NCBI GenBank assembly: GCA_947479905.1
Contig: CANKBJ010000001.1
Location: 87,152-151,151 of the forward strand
Length of the DNA: 64,000 nucleotides
Source of the DNA: Bradyrhizobiaceae bacterium
GTDB lineage: Bacteria; Pseudomonadota; Alphaproteobacteria; Rhizobiales; Xanthobacteraceae
Direction of reading: 5' to 3'
The notes beneath the pieces were generated by a model. It did not search any database, was not told the DNA's origin, and saw nothing but the letters and a program-made list of their open reading frames with translations. The translations under genes were made by a program, and so were the position numbers. Positions 43,180 through 52,114 of this stretch are shown here, piece by piece (within the stretch, counting starts at the first letter, position 1; every line of letters starts with the position of its first letter).

Positions 43180-43977
43180 ATGACGCAGTTCGAAGACATT
43201 ACGTATGCGGCGCAAGGTGGCGTCGCGAATATCGTTATCAATCGTCCGAAAGTGCGCAATGCCGTGCGGCCGCAGACCTACGAGGAACTGACGCGCGCGA
43301 TCTCGCTAGCGGCGGACGATCCCGAAGTTGGTGTGGTGGTGATGTCCGGCGCCGGGGACAAGGCGTTCTGCGCCGGCGGCGACGTCGGCGACCAGCAGAA
43401 ACGGTATCCGGAAGTGGGGCGCACCCATATGCGCCGCCTGATCGCCCTTTCCACGGCCATGCGTATGATCGACAAGCCGATTATCGCGAAGGTTCGCGGT
43501 TATTGCGTCGGCGGCGGCAACGAAATCCACCTGTTCTGCGATCTGTCGGTGGCGTCGAGCGACTCCAAGTTCGGCCAGACCGGGCCGCGGGTGGGCAGTA
43601 TTCCGATCTGGGGCGCCTGCCAGCTGCTCGCCCGTTATGTCGGCGAACGCAAGGCGCGGGAGATGGTCTACACCTGCAGGCTTTATACGGCGCAACAGGC
43701 CCTCGACATGGGGCTGATCAACGAGGTGTGTGAGCCGGAAGAACTCGACGCCCGCGTCGATGCGCTTTGCCAGGACATTCTCGACAAGAGCCCGCAAAGT
43801 CTTCGGATTGCAAAACTCGCGCTCAATGCCGGCTCGGACCAGGAGTTTTATTCGTCGTACTTCCCAACAGCCGAATTGCTCGCGTCGATCTACGGCAACA
43901 CCGAGAACATGGAAGGCATTCGTGCTTTCCTCGAAAAGCGCAAGCCGAACTTCCGCCAGTACCGGGCGAAGCGCTGA
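43180..43977 (+). CDS. MenB/BadI-type crotonase, candidate alicyclic ketoacyl-CoA ring hydrolase
   Basis: A 265-residue crotonase of the MenB/BadI subgroup: opening FEDITYAAQGGVANIVINRP, GDKAFCAGGDVGDQQKR, GYCVGGGNEIHLFCDLSVAS, KFGQTGPRVGSIPIWGA and closing EGIRAFLEKRKPNFRQY all match that branch. BadI opens the ring of 2-ketocyclohexanecarboxyl-CoA; MenB closes one by the reverse-type chemistry. There are no menaquinone genes nearby, and a BadH-like reductase gene follows at once, so ring opening is the better reading. First gene of the plus arm. Confidence 0.85.
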   Translation: MTQFEDITYAAQGGVANIVINRPKVRNAVRPQTYEELTRAISLAADDPEVGVVVMSGAGDKAFCAGGDVGDQQKRYPEVGRTHMRRLIALSTAMRMIDKPIIAKVRGYCVGGGNEIHLFCDLSVASSDSKFGQTGPRVGSIPIWGACQLLARYVGERKAREMVYTCRLYTAQQALDMGLINEVCEPEELDARVDALCQDILDKSPQSLRIAKLALNAGSDQEFYSSYFPTAELLASIYGNTENMEGIRAFLEKRKPNFRQYRAKR

Positions 43978-44020
43978 GTATGGTGCGCTGCGGTAGATAT
44001 TCGTCAAGATAGGGGTGAAC

Positions 44021-44809
44021 GTGGATTACGGGATAAAAGGACAGTCTGTTCTCATCGTTGGCGGCGCGCGCGGCATCGGCTATGCAGCCGCGGAACTGCT
44101 GGCGGCAGAAGGTTGCGGCGTGGCGCTGGCCGACATCAACGGCGACGCTGCGAAGCGGGCTGCGGAAAAGCTTGCCAAGGATAGTGGCGCCAAGACTGTT
44201 GGCATCAAGGTCGACGTGACCAATACCGATCAGGTGAAAACCATGATCGCGGCGGCTGAGAAAGAAATCGGCCCGCTGTCGGTCCTGGTGAACTGCGCGG
44301 CCGTGCTCGACGACAAGTTGTTCATGGAGTCTGGGCCGGCCGACTGGAAGCGAATGATTGAGGTCTGCCTTTACGGGCCGATGAACGTCATCCACGCGGT
44401 ATTGCCGGGGATGGCCGAGCGGAAATACGGCCGCATCATCTGTCTCGCGTCGGACTCGGCGCGCATCGGGCAGGCAAGGCTTTCTTATTACGCCGCCGCC
44501 AAGGCTGGCGTCATCGCGCTGGTGAAATCGGTGGCGCAGGAGGTCGGTAAGGACGGAATTACACTTAATGTCGTCTCGCCGGGCGCAACCAACACCGAAC
44601 TCCGCCAGGAACGCGAGGAAGGCATGCGCGCCCAGATGGGCGACGAGAAATACGCCAAGCGCGTCCAGACCGTCCTCAAAATGTACCCGACACGCCGCAT
44701 CGGCGAACCCCTCGATATCGGCTCCGCCATCGCTTTCCTCGCCAGTCGCAACGCATCCTGGGTCACCGGCCAGGTTCTCAGCGTCAACGGCGGCTTTGTC
44801 ATGCCCTGA
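44021..44809 (+). CDS. Short-chain dehydrogenase/reductase, BadH-like
   Basis: A 262-residue SDR: cofactor glycines GGARGIGYAAAELLA, LADIN (Asp preferring NAD), NCAAV, catalytic Ser-Tyr-Lys in SDSARIGQARLSYYAAAKAG and closing GQVLSVNGGFVMP. The segment VLPGMAERKYGRIICLASDSARIG and the end resemble BadH, 2-hydroxycyclohexanecarboxyl-CoA dehydrogenase. The GTG at 44021 is preferred over that at 44015 because AGGGG then sits 6 nt upstream. Together with the previous gene it could oxidise a ring hydroxyl and then hydrolyse the ring. Confidence 0.85.
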   Translation: MDYGIKGQSVLIVGGARGIGYAAAELLAAEGCGVALADINGDAAKRAAEKLAKDSGAKTVGIKVDVTNTDQVKTMIAAAEKEIGPLSVLVNCAAVLDDKLFMESGPADWKRMIEVCLYGPMNVIHAVLPGMAERKYGRIICLASDSARIGQARLSYYAAAKAGVIALVKSVAQEVGKDGITLNVVSPGATNTELRQEREEGMRAQMGDEKYAKRVQTVLKMYPTRRIGEPLDIGSAIAFLASRNASWVTGQVLSVNGGFVMP

Positions 44810-44823
44810 TCGGACAACAAGCC

Positions 44824-45978
44824 ATGCAATTTGCGCTCTCTGATGAACAGAATATGGTGCGCGACTCCGCCATCCGCATGGTGGATCGCGATATCCAGCC
44901 CGTGCTCGATCGCAATCCGCCGGATCAGCCGCTGCCGAAGGATGAGATGCTGGCCATCTACAAGGTGCTGGCCAGCCAGGGCCTGACCGCGCCGCGTCTG
45001 CCGGAAGAGGCAGGCGGCTCCGGCATGAGCATGCTCAATTACGGCCTGATGTTCGAGCAGTTGCCGGCCATGGTCGCCATCTCGCTGCTCGCCCATGAAT
45101 GCACCATCGCCCGCATCTATGCCGAGAGCACACCTGAACAACGCGAGCGCATCCTTACCCCGCTATTCGCGGGTGAGAAAATTTGCTGCACCGGCACGAC
45201 CGAACCGGACATCGGTTCCGATCCCCGCGGCGTCAAGACGCGCGTGCGAACCGAAGGCGACATGCTGGTGATCAACGGGAGTAAGGCTTGGATCACCAAC
45301 GCCTCGATCTGCGACACGATCAACGTCACCTGCGGCGAAGCTCAAGCTGACGGCTCAATTCGCATGCGCCGCGTCGTCTGTGAACGAGAAAAGTCCTCAT
45401 TCAAGACGCAGGAGACTGCGACGCTTGGTTTGCGCCAGGGCCATCTCGCCGAAGTCTTTTTTGACGACACCAAGACCCCGCTTAACAATGCGCTTGGTGC
45501 CGCTGGCGACGCCGCCCGCGTTCTGACGTTGACCTGGAACGGCAACCGACCGCTCGTCGGGCTCGCCGCCACGCAACTGGCGCAGAAGGCATTCGACGCC
45601 GCGGTTGCCTATGCCGGCATGCGCAAGCAGTTCGGCAAGACGATCGGTGGCTTCCAGCTCATCCAGAAGAACCTCGCCGATATCCAGACCGCGATCACCA
45701 CCAGCCGTCTGCTTTGCTATTACGCGCTCGACGCCATCGATCGCGGCGAGCGCGCCAATGGCAGTTCGGCCATGGCCAAGCGGTACGCCACAACCGCCTG
45801 CCATGACGCCATTTCGCTGGCGATGCAGGTCCATGGTGCCATGGGCATCAGCCGTGAAGCGAAGATCGAAGGGCTCTATCGCGACGTGCGCATGCTGCCT
45901 ATCCCGGATGCGACCAACGAGATCCTCGCGCTCATTCAGGGCCGCGAAATCACCGGGCTGGACGCCTTCCGGAGCTGA
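44824..45978 (+). CDS. Acyl-CoA dehydrogenase, Asp at catalytic-base position
   Basis: A 384-residue acyl-CoA dehydrogenase: CCTGTTEPDIGSDPRGVKTR (flavin/substrate loop), MRKQFGKTIGGFQLIQKNLADI and VHGAMGISREAKIEGLYRDVR. At the position of the usual catalytic Glu (xEGTNE) it has PDATNEI, that is Asp362. Replacement by Asp is unusual and suggests a shifted or different proton abstraction, for example on a cyclic or 1,4-dehydrogenated acyl-CoA. Starts 14 bp after the SDR gene. Confidence 0.9.
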   Translation: MQFALSDEQNMVRDSAIRMVDRDIQPVLDRNPPDQPLPKDEMLAIYKVLASQGLTAPRLPEEAGGSGMSMLNYGLMFEQLPAMVAISLLAHECTIARIYAESTPEQRERILTPLFAGEKICCTGTTEPDIGSDPRGVKTRVRTEGDMLVINGSKAWITNASICDTINVTCGEAQADGSIRMRRVVCEREKSSFKTQETATLGLRQGHLAEVFFDDTKTPLNNALGAAGDAARVLTLTWNGNRPLVGLAATQLAQKAFDAAVAYAGMRKQFGKTIGGFQLIQKNLADIQTAITTSRLLCYYALDAIDRGERANGSSAMAKRYATTACHDAISLAMQVHGAMGISREAKIEGLYRDVRMLPIPDATNEILALIQGREITGLDAFRS

Positions 45979-45983
45979 CCGCA

Positions 45984-47792
45984 ATGAATGCGCAAGGCGC
46001 GCTCAGCGGCATTAGGGTGGTGCAACGCGAAGGGCGGCATGCGGTCGCTGTGTGCGCCCGCCTGCTGGCGCAGCTTGGCGCCGATGTTGTGCGTGGCGCC
46101 CCGGGGTCTAGAGCCGACGTTGTCGTTGGCGCGCCGGATGGGATGCAGGCGAGCGCCGACGTCGTCCGCTGCGCCATTTCCTCGACCGGAGCGCTGCACC
46201 ATCCTGACATTGCCACGGATGCACCTGAAATCGTCATGCAGGCACTTGGCGGCTTGATGGGAACCACCGGTGACGCCGATGGTCCACCACAGGCGGTAAT
46301 GATCCCGGTGCTCGAAACTTTCACGGGAATCGATGCTGCCGCATCAATTCTCGCAGCGCTGCGCGTTGTCGAGGCAGGCGGGCCCGCGCAGGCGATCGAC
46401 GCCGCGGTGTGGGACACTAATGCCAGCCTGCTCGGTACCTTCATTGCGCAGGCCACCGCCGGCAAAGCGTCGGGTTATCGCGACGGCGCGCGTCATTCGA
46501 TCTGCGCGCCGTGGAACGCTTATGCCGCGCGCGATGGCTTCGTCATGGTTTGCACGAGTTCCGATGCGCAGTGGAAGAAGTTGCTCGGCGTCATGGGGCA
46601 GGGCAGCAAGTTCGCCGATCCGGCTTTTAGCGACATGAATGCTCGCCAATCCAATATCGCGGCGGTCGACGCATTGGTCGAGTCCTGGACGCGGACGATG
46701 TCGGTCGCGGACATCGCGACCTTGCTCAAGAAGAACGGCATCCCGTCCGGCGCCATCGCTTCGGGCGAGACAGACGGCGAGGACCGCCTGCCTTTTGGGC
46801 TTACCGCCATGACGGTGCAAGGTGCGCCGGCGCAGCGCCGGCGAAAAGCGAGCGCCGCGGCGCCGCTCCAGGATATCCGGGTGCTGGAAATCGGTCCCTT
46901 TACCGCTGGACCGGTGACCGGCCGTTCGCTCAGCGATCTTGGCGCCGAAGTCGTCAAGGTCGAGCCGCCCAAGGGCGAGGTGTCGCGCACCTGGTCGCCG
47001 CGGGCCGGTCATGTCAGCGGCTATTTCGCCCACTACAACACCGGCAAGAAATCCATTGTCCTCGATCTCGGGGATGACGCGGACTGCGCCACGTTCGAAA
47101 AACTTCTCGGCAGCGCCGATGTGGTGGTGCAGAATCTGAAGGCGGGCGCGCTGGAGAAACTCGGTTTCGGCGTCGAGGCTGTCACCCGCCGCCATCCGCA
47201 TATCGTCTATTGTTCGATTTCCGGCTACGGCCACCATGGCGCGCCCGATGCCGCACTCGATACGGTCATCCAGGGCGAAAGTGGCATCATGTCGAAGGTC
47301 GGCAACGGCGCCGCGCCTTGCAAGGTCGGCTTTTCGGTCGCCGATCTGATCGCCGGCCATCTCGCAGTACTCGGCATCCTCGCAGCCTTGCGCCGCCGCG
47401 ACCGAGACGGCGTCGCGCAGCATGTCGACATCTCGATGCTCGACGCGCTGAAATGGTTGATGGGGCAGGGCCGCGACTATCCGCCCGCCTTGTTCGAAGG
47501 AACAGCGGTCAAGAACGATGACGGCCGGTGGGTCTTTCGGCGTGCGGCGGCCGGCGACGTGGCTATCCGCGATTTGGGCGATGTCTTTGCCGACGGCAGC
47601 TTGATGACGCGGGGCATGTTGCGTCGCGTGCCGTCGTCGGGCCGCGACTCGGCCTCTATTCTGGGCTCGCCCTATCCGCTGACGCTGACGCCGCCGGTGC
47701 CCGGTCCGATGATTGGCGAACCCGATGCCGATCGCGACGCAATTCTGCGGGCCTGGACAGCCGAGTTCGTCACGCATGGAGAAGTCGCATGA
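45984..47792 (+). CDS. Tandem-fused CaiB/BaiF CoA-transferase protein (602 residues; Glu111/Asp454)
   Basis: Two CaiB-type domains in one chain: residues 1 to about 280 and about 293-602. The second half is canonical at its start (DIRVLEIGPFTAGPVTGRSL, LGAEVVKVEPPKGEVSRTW) and keeps catalytic Asp454 in KVGFSVADLIAGH. The first half is shortened at its N-terminus and has Glu111 (IPVLETFTGIDAAAS) at the matching position. CaiB enzymes work as interlocked dimers, so the fusion may be a built-in heterodimer with one active site. Overlaps the IclR gene by four bases. Confidence 0.88.
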   Translation: MNAQGALSGIRVVQREGRHAVAVCARLLAQLGADVVRGAPGSRADVVVGAPDGMQASADVVRCAISSTGALHHPDIATDAPEIVMQALGGLMGTTGDADGPPQAVMIPVLETFTGIDAAASILAALRVVEAGGPAQAIDAAVWDTNASLLGTFIAQATAGKASGYRDGARHSICAPWNAYAARDGFVMVCTSSDAQWKKLLGVMGQGSKFADPAFSDMNARQSNIAAVDALVESWTRTMSVADIATLLKKNGIPSGAIASGETDGEDRLPFGLTAMTVQGAPAQRRRKASAAAPLQDIRVLEIGPFTAGPVTGRSLSDLGAEVVKVEPPKGEVSRTWSPRAGHVSGYFAHYNTGKKSIVLDLGDDADCATFEKLLGSADVVVQNLKAGALEKLGFGVEAVTRRHPHIVYCSISGYGHHGAPDAALDTVIQGESGIMSKVGNGAAPCKVGFSVADLIAGHLAVLGILAALRRRDRDGVAQHVDISMLDALKWLMGQGRDYPPALFEGTAVKNDDGRWVFRRAAAGDVAIRDLGDVFADGSLMTRGMLRRVPSSGRDSASILGSPYPLTLTPPVPGPMIGEPDADRDAILRAWTAEFVTHGEVA

Positions 47793-48529
47793 TCCGCGTG
47801 TTGCATAGGGCGCTTGCCGTGCTTGAGTGCTTCAGCGACGACAAGCCGCGCATGACACTGCAGGAGATTTCGCAGGAAATTGCGCTGCCGAAGACGACGA
47901 CGTTTCGCATTCTGGCGACCCTGGTTGGCTCGGGCTATCTCGTGCAGCTCGAGAACCAGTCTTACGGCCTGTCGCACAAGCTGATGACGCTTGCCAGCAT
48001 TGCGCAAAAATCGCTCGGCATTCGCGACATCGCTCATCCGTTTCTGGAGGCGCTGGCCGCCAAGACCGGCGAAACCGCAGAAATAAGTATGCTTGATGGC
48101 GATCATCGCGTCTGTCTGGACGCAGTCGAAAGCAATTCATCCCTGAAATCGATTGTGACGCCAGGCGCGCGCCTGCCGTTGCTGCACGGGGCGACCGGCA
48201 AGATGTTTCTATCTGGCATGAAGGACGCGGAGGTCGACCGTGTCGTCAAGACGCAGGCGAAGCCGAATGAAGTCGACAAGCAGCGTTTGAAGCGCTCCCT
48301 CGCGAAGATCAAGAAGCAGGGATATGCCGTCACCCATAATGAACGTGTGCGCGGCGCCACCGCCATTGCCGCGCCGGTCTGGAGCCATCAGGGCCAGGTC
48401 TATTGCATCACCGTGACCGGACCGAGCGGCCGGTTTGATGGCCGCGAGGACAAGTTGCGTGTGTTGGTCGTCGAGACGGCGAACCAACTGTCGACATTGC
48501 TCGGCATGCGGCTGGGGCGCACGGCATGA
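47789..48529 (+). CDS. IclR-family transcriptional regulator
   Basis: A 246-residue IclR protein starting at 47789 (ATGA overlap with the gene before). N-terminal winged helix: ALAVLECFSDDKPRMTLQEI then SQEIALPKTTTFRILATLVG. C-terminal effector domain: SNSSLKSIVTPGARLPLLHG, GATGKMFLSGM, RGATAIAAPVWSHQGQVYC. It is embedded among the enzymes of the plus arm, so it is produced with them. The palindrome at 43032-43043 is a good candidate target. Effector unknown, probably the island's substrate or its CoA ester. Confidence 0.92.
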   Translation: MIRVLHRALAVLECFSDDKPRMTLQEISQEIALPKTTTFRILATLVGSGYLVQLENQSYGLSHKLMTLASIAQKSLGIRDIAHPFLEALAAKTGETAEISMLDGDHRVCLDAVESNSSLKSIVTPGARLPLLHGATGKMFLSGMKDAEVDRVVKTQAKPNEVDKQRLKRSLAKIKKQGYAVTHNERVRGATAIAAPVWSHQGQVYCITVTGPSGRFDGREDKLRVLVVETANQLSTLLGMRLGRTA

Positions 48530-49734
48530 TCGACGGCTTAATGCATGACAAGGCTCTTTCGGATGTCCGCGTGCTCGATATCAGCCAACAGCTTGGCTAT
48601 GCCAGCAAGCTGTTTGCCGATCTCGGCGCCGATGTCACGTTGGTCGAGCCGCCCGGTGGTATCGAGGCTCGCCGTCATGCGCCTTTTCTTGGCGGCCGCC
48701 GGGATGGCGAGGCCAGTCTGCATTTCCAGTATCTCAGCGCCGGCAAGCGGAGCGTTGTCATTGATCTGGCGGTTGAACGCGACCGCGTCCTGTTTCGCGA
48801 GATGCTGCGCCACGCGGATATCGTCGTCGACGACCGGCTTCAGGCCGATTGGCGCCGCGACGGTTTTGCCTATGACGAAGTCGCCAGCGTCAACCCGAAC
48901 ATCGTTTGGTGCGCCGTGACGCCTTTCGGGCAGACCGGACCGCGCGCGCAGGACGCCGGAGACGATATGGTCGCAATGGCCTCCGGCGGTATGGCGTGGC
49001 TGACCGGCTATGCCGATCGCGGTCCGCTGGTTTCAGAGGGTGAACTCGCGGTCTACAGCAGCGCGCAGTACGCCGCGGTCATGGGCATGATCGCCTATCT
49101 CGGCAGGGAGGCGACGGGCGGCGGCCAGTTCATAGATATTTCGATGCAGGAGGTCGTCGCGCTTGGCACCGAGACCGCTCCACAATTCCTGACGCTGAAA
49201 GGCGTCGAACGCCGCCGGCTTGGTGAGGACGAGCGTCAGGCCGGTATCGGCATTTATCCGTGCCGCGATGGCTATGTGCTGCTGTATGCCGCCGACTCCG
49301 GTCTGGGCACCGGTTGGTCCGACGTCGTTGCCTGGTTGCGGGAAAGCGGCACGCCGGACGCCGACAGTCTCAGCACGCCCGAATGGTTCGACAATGCCTT
49401 CAAGGCGAAGCCGGACAGCAAGGCGCGCTTTCGCACCATCTTCACGGAGTTCGCCAGAACCCGCGGCAAGCAGGAATTGTTTGAGCAGGGGCAGGCGCGC
49501 CATATCGCGATTGCGCCGATCAATGACAGCGGCGAAGCCTTCAACGACGCGCATCTCAACGCCTGCGGCTTCTTCACGCGAATTGGCGCCATCAGCAGCA
49601 CCGAACTCAAGGGTCCCGGCGCGCCGTACCATCTGACCGAAACGCCCTGGACCGCGGGCTTGCGTGCGCCAAGTCTCGGCGAACACACGGACGCCGTCCG
49701 CAAGGCCATGCTGGCGCAAAAGGAGTTTGCATGA
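48526..49734 (+). CDS. CaiB/BaiF family protein lacking the catalytic Asp
   Basis: A 402-residue CaiB-like protein (VRVLDISQQLGYASKLFADL, LGADVTLVEPPGG, TPFGQTGPRAQDAGDDMVAM). Aligning the helix that follows the active site (AAVMGMIAYL) puts Tyr177 where the catalytic Asp should be (GELAVYSSAQY). It overlaps both neighbours by four bases, and the next gene is a CaiB protein with the Asp. It is probably the inactive partner of a two-subunit CoA-transferase, as in BbsEF of toluene degradation. That role is inferred. Confidence 0.85.
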   Translation: MIDGLMHDKALSDVRVLDISQQLGYASKLFADLGADVTLVEPPGGIEARRHAPFLGGRRDGEASLHFQYLSAGKRSVVIDLAVERDRVLFREMLRHADIVVDDRLQADWRRDGFAYDEVASVNPNIVWCAVTPFGQTGPRAQDAGDDMVAMASGGMAWLTGYADRGPLVSEGELAVYSSAQYAAVMGMIAYLGREATGGGQFIDISMQEVVALGTETAPQFLTLKGVERRRLGEDERQAGIGIYPCRDGYVLLYAADSGLGTGWSDVVAWLRESGTPDADSLSTPEWFDNAFKAKPDSKARFRTIFTEFARTRGKQELFEQGQARHIAIAPINDSGEAFNDAHLNACGFFTRIGAISSTELKGPGAPYHLTETPWTAGLRAPSLGEHTDAVRKAMLAQKEFA

Positions 49735-50912
49735 CCGGCAAACTTCCGCTGAGCGGCATTTGCGTTATCGATTTCACCTGGGTCGGCGCCGGGCCGTTCA
49801 CAACCAAGATCCTCGCCGACTTCGGCGCCGAGGTGATCAAGATCGAGTCGCGTACCCGGCCCGACCAGTTGCGGCGCGCCGAGCCCCTCGTGGGTTCGCG
49901 CGGCCTGGAAGAGAGCGGGTATTTCGCGGTGCGCAATACCAACAAGAAAAGCGTCTCCATCGACATGAAGGAGCCGGGCGCGCGCGGCCTTGTGCTCAAT
50001 ATGGCGCGTAATGCCGACGTCATGGCAAACTCGTTCTCGCCGAAGGCCATGAAGAAGTTCGGCCTCGAATATGCCGACGTCGCGGCGGTCAACCCGCGCA
50101 TCGTCTTTCTGTCGATGCCGATGGCCGGCGCGAGCGGGCCTTATCGCGACTATATCGGTTACGGCATGAGCATTGCGGCGATCGCCGGCATGTTCGGTCT
50201 CGGCGGTGCGCCCGGCCGGCCGCCGGTCGGCACCGGGACGAACTATCCCGATCATCTGCCCAATCCGCTGCACGCAGCGTTCTCCGTGCTTGCCGCGCTT
50301 GCGTGGCGCCGGCGTTCCGGCAAAGGGCAGGAGATCGCTATTTCGCAGATCGAGTCGACCATGGCGGCGTTTCCCGATGCCGTGCTGGATTATGCCGCCA
50401 ACGGCCGCGTCAGCCGACCGGGCGAGGCAAGCGAAGGCTATGTGCTGCGCGGCGTCTATCCTTGCGCAGGGGAGGAGCGCTGGTGCGCCATCGCCGTTCG
50501 CAACGGCGCGATGCTCTCGGCCCTTTGCCAGGTCATGGGCCAGCCGGCGCTGGCCTCGCGTTCGCGCGCGGATATTGACGAGGCGTTGCGGGCATGGACC
50601 CGCAGTCAGCCCGCGGAAGCGGTCGAGCGCCTTTTGCAATCGTCAAGCATCCCGGCCAGTGTTGTCGCGCAACCGGCCGATCTGATTGCGGAAGACGGGC
50701 AATTGAATGCTCGCGGATTCTGGCAGCATCTCGATCACCCGGTCATGGGGCGGACGCTCTACCACGGCATCGCCGCCAAATTTTCGCGCACGCCGACCAA
50801 CTATCGAAGCTGTGCGCCGCTGCTCGGTCAGCACAATGATGAATTGCCGGCGATTGCCGGTTTGAGCGCCGAGCAATGCCAGGCTTTGGCCGCGCAAGGC
50901 GTGATCAAATGA
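49731..50912 (+). CDS. CaiB/BaiF family CoA-transferase (catalytic Asp present)
   Basis: A 393-residue class III CoA-transferase: ICVIDFTWVGAGPFTTKILA, FGAEVIKIESRTRPD, NADVMANSFSPKAMKKFGL, and Asp174 in GTGTNYPDHLPNPLHA. The YPDH form with a following proline resembles the benzylsuccinate/phenyllactate CoA-transferase branch, where the donors are succinyl-CoA or another acyl-CoA. It overlaps the degenerate CaiB gene before it and the acyl-CoA dehydrogenase after it by four bases each, so the three are made together. Confidence 0.9.
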   Translation: MTGKLPLSGICVIDFTWVGAGPFTTKILADFGAEVIKIESRTRPDQLRRAEPLVGSRGLEESGYFAVRNTNKKSVSIDMKEPGARGLVLNMARNADVMANSFSPKAMKKFGLEYADVAAVNPRIVFLSMPMAGASGPYRDYIGYGMSIAAIAGMFGLGGAPGRPPVGTGTNYPDHLPNPLHAAFSVLAALAWRRRSGKGQEIAISQIESTMAAFPDAVLDYAANGRVSRPGEASEGYVLRGVYPCAGEERWCAIAVRNGAMLSALCQVMGQPALASRSRADIDEALRAWTRSQPAEAVERLLQSSSIPASVVAQPADLIAEDGQLNARGFWQHLDHPVMGRTLYHGIAAKFSRTPTNYRSCAPLLGQHNDELPAIAGLSAEQCQALAAQGVIK

Positions 50913-52114
50913 CCGACAACACGATGAACTTTGATCTGCCCGAAGATGTCCGGATGATCCGTGACGTGGTGGCCCGCTTCACGCGCGAAAAGCTGCTGCC
51001 CTTGGAGCAGACGGTCATTCGCCGCGAAGCCGAGCGTGGCTTTTCCGATACGCCGCTGTTGCCGCCCGACATCGCAAAGAAGCTGCAGGACGAAGCCAAA
51101 GGAATCGGTCTCTGGGGCATGGACGTCCCGGAGGAGTTCGGCGGGCAGGATCTCGGCGCGCTTGCCAAGATCGTCGCCATTGAGCAGCTCAAGCTGTCGA
51201 TCGTTCCATTCGTTCTGCCGCCCGACAGTCCGAACCTGCATTTCCTCAAGGATTGCTGCAAAGGCGATCAGGTCGAGCGCTATCTGCTGCCATATGCGAC
51301 CGGCGCCAAGAAATCCTGTCTGGCGCTGACCGAGCCGGGCGCCGGCTCGGATGCCGGCGCCATTGCCATGAAGGCGGAACGGCGCAACGGCAAATGGCTA
51401 CTCAACGGCACCAAGATCTTCATCAGCGGTGCCAAGGATGCCGATTTCATCATCACCATTGCGGTGACCGATCCAGCAAAGAAATCCCGCGGCGGGATGA
51501 CGGCATTTCTCGTCGACAAAGGCACGCCCGGCCTGACCATCCCCGCGTCCTTTCCGATGATCGGCGAGTACCATCCTTATGAAGTGCACTACGAGAATGT
51601 CGAGCTCGACGACAGCCACGTGCTTGGCGAGGTTGGCCAGGCCTTCGTGCCCTTACAGCGCCGCCTGAGCATCCGCCGCGCCGAGATCGCGGCGCGTTGC
51701 CTGGGCTTCGCGCGCCGCTGCATCTCGATGATGATCGAGCAGGCCAACGCGCGCTCGACTTTCGGCAGCAAGTTGGCCGACCGGCAGACCGTGCAGTTCT
51801 GGATCGCCGACAGCTACCAGGAAATGGAGGCGTGCCGGTTGGCGGTCTACCGCCTCGCCAGCCGCGTCGACCGTGGCGACGAGGACATCCGTCTCGATGG
51901 ATCGATGGTCAAAATCCAGGGCCCCGAAATGGTCGGCCGCGTCATCGATCGTGCCATCCAGTTGTTCGGCGGCATGGGCGTCAGCAAGGAATTGCCGCTC
52001 GAATATATGTACCGCGTGACGCGGGCCTATCGCATCGTCGAAGGACCGTCGGAAGTGCACCGCTGGACCATCGGCCGCGATCTTATCCGCAACGGTCTGC
52101 CGGAGGTGCGCTGA
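50909..52114 (+). CDS. Acyl-CoA dehydrogenase (Glu378 catalytic base)
   Basis: A 401-residue acyl-CoA dehydrogenase starting at 50909. CLALTEPGAGSDAGAIAMKA is the flavin loop, NARSTFGSKLADRQTVQFWIAD the substrate helix, and YRIVEGPSEVHRWTIGRDL carries the usual catalytic Glu378. The order CoA-transferase pair then dehydrogenase mirrors CoA activation followed by dehydrogenation, as in benzylsuccinate oxidation (BbsEF then BbsG). Coupled to its neighbours by overlapping stop/start codons. Confidence 0.92.
   Translation: MTDNTMNFDLPEDVRMIRDVVARFTREKLLPLEQTVIRREAERGFSDTPLLPPDIAKKLQDEAKGIGLWGMDVPEEFGGQDLGALAKIVAIEQLKLSIVPFVLPPDSPNLHFLKDCCKGDQVERYLLPYATGAKKSCLALTEPGAGSDAGAIAMKAERRNGKWLLNGTKIFISGAKDADFIITIAVTDPAKKSRGGMTAFLVDKGTPGLTIPASFPMIGEYHPYEVHYENVELDDSHVLGEVGQAFVPLQRRLSIRRAEIAARCLGFARRCISMMIEQANARSTFGSKLADRQTVQFWIADSYQEMEACRLAVYRLASRVDRGDEDIRLDGSMVKIQGPEMVGRVIDRAIQLFGGMGVSKELPLEYMYRVTRAYRIVEGPSEVHRWTIGRDLIRNGLPEVR

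Noticed and set aside
43180-43977. Annotation as MenB (naphthoyl-CoA synthase) for menaquinone synthesis
   Set aside because: No other menaquinone gene is nearby and the catabolic context with a BadH-like dehydrogenase fits ring hydrolysis better.
46344-47777. 477-codon minus-strand frame opposite the fused CaiB gene
   Set aside because: Composition (Arg/His/Asp-rich, no domain) is that of an antisense shadow, and the plus strand carries a clear enzyme in the same place.
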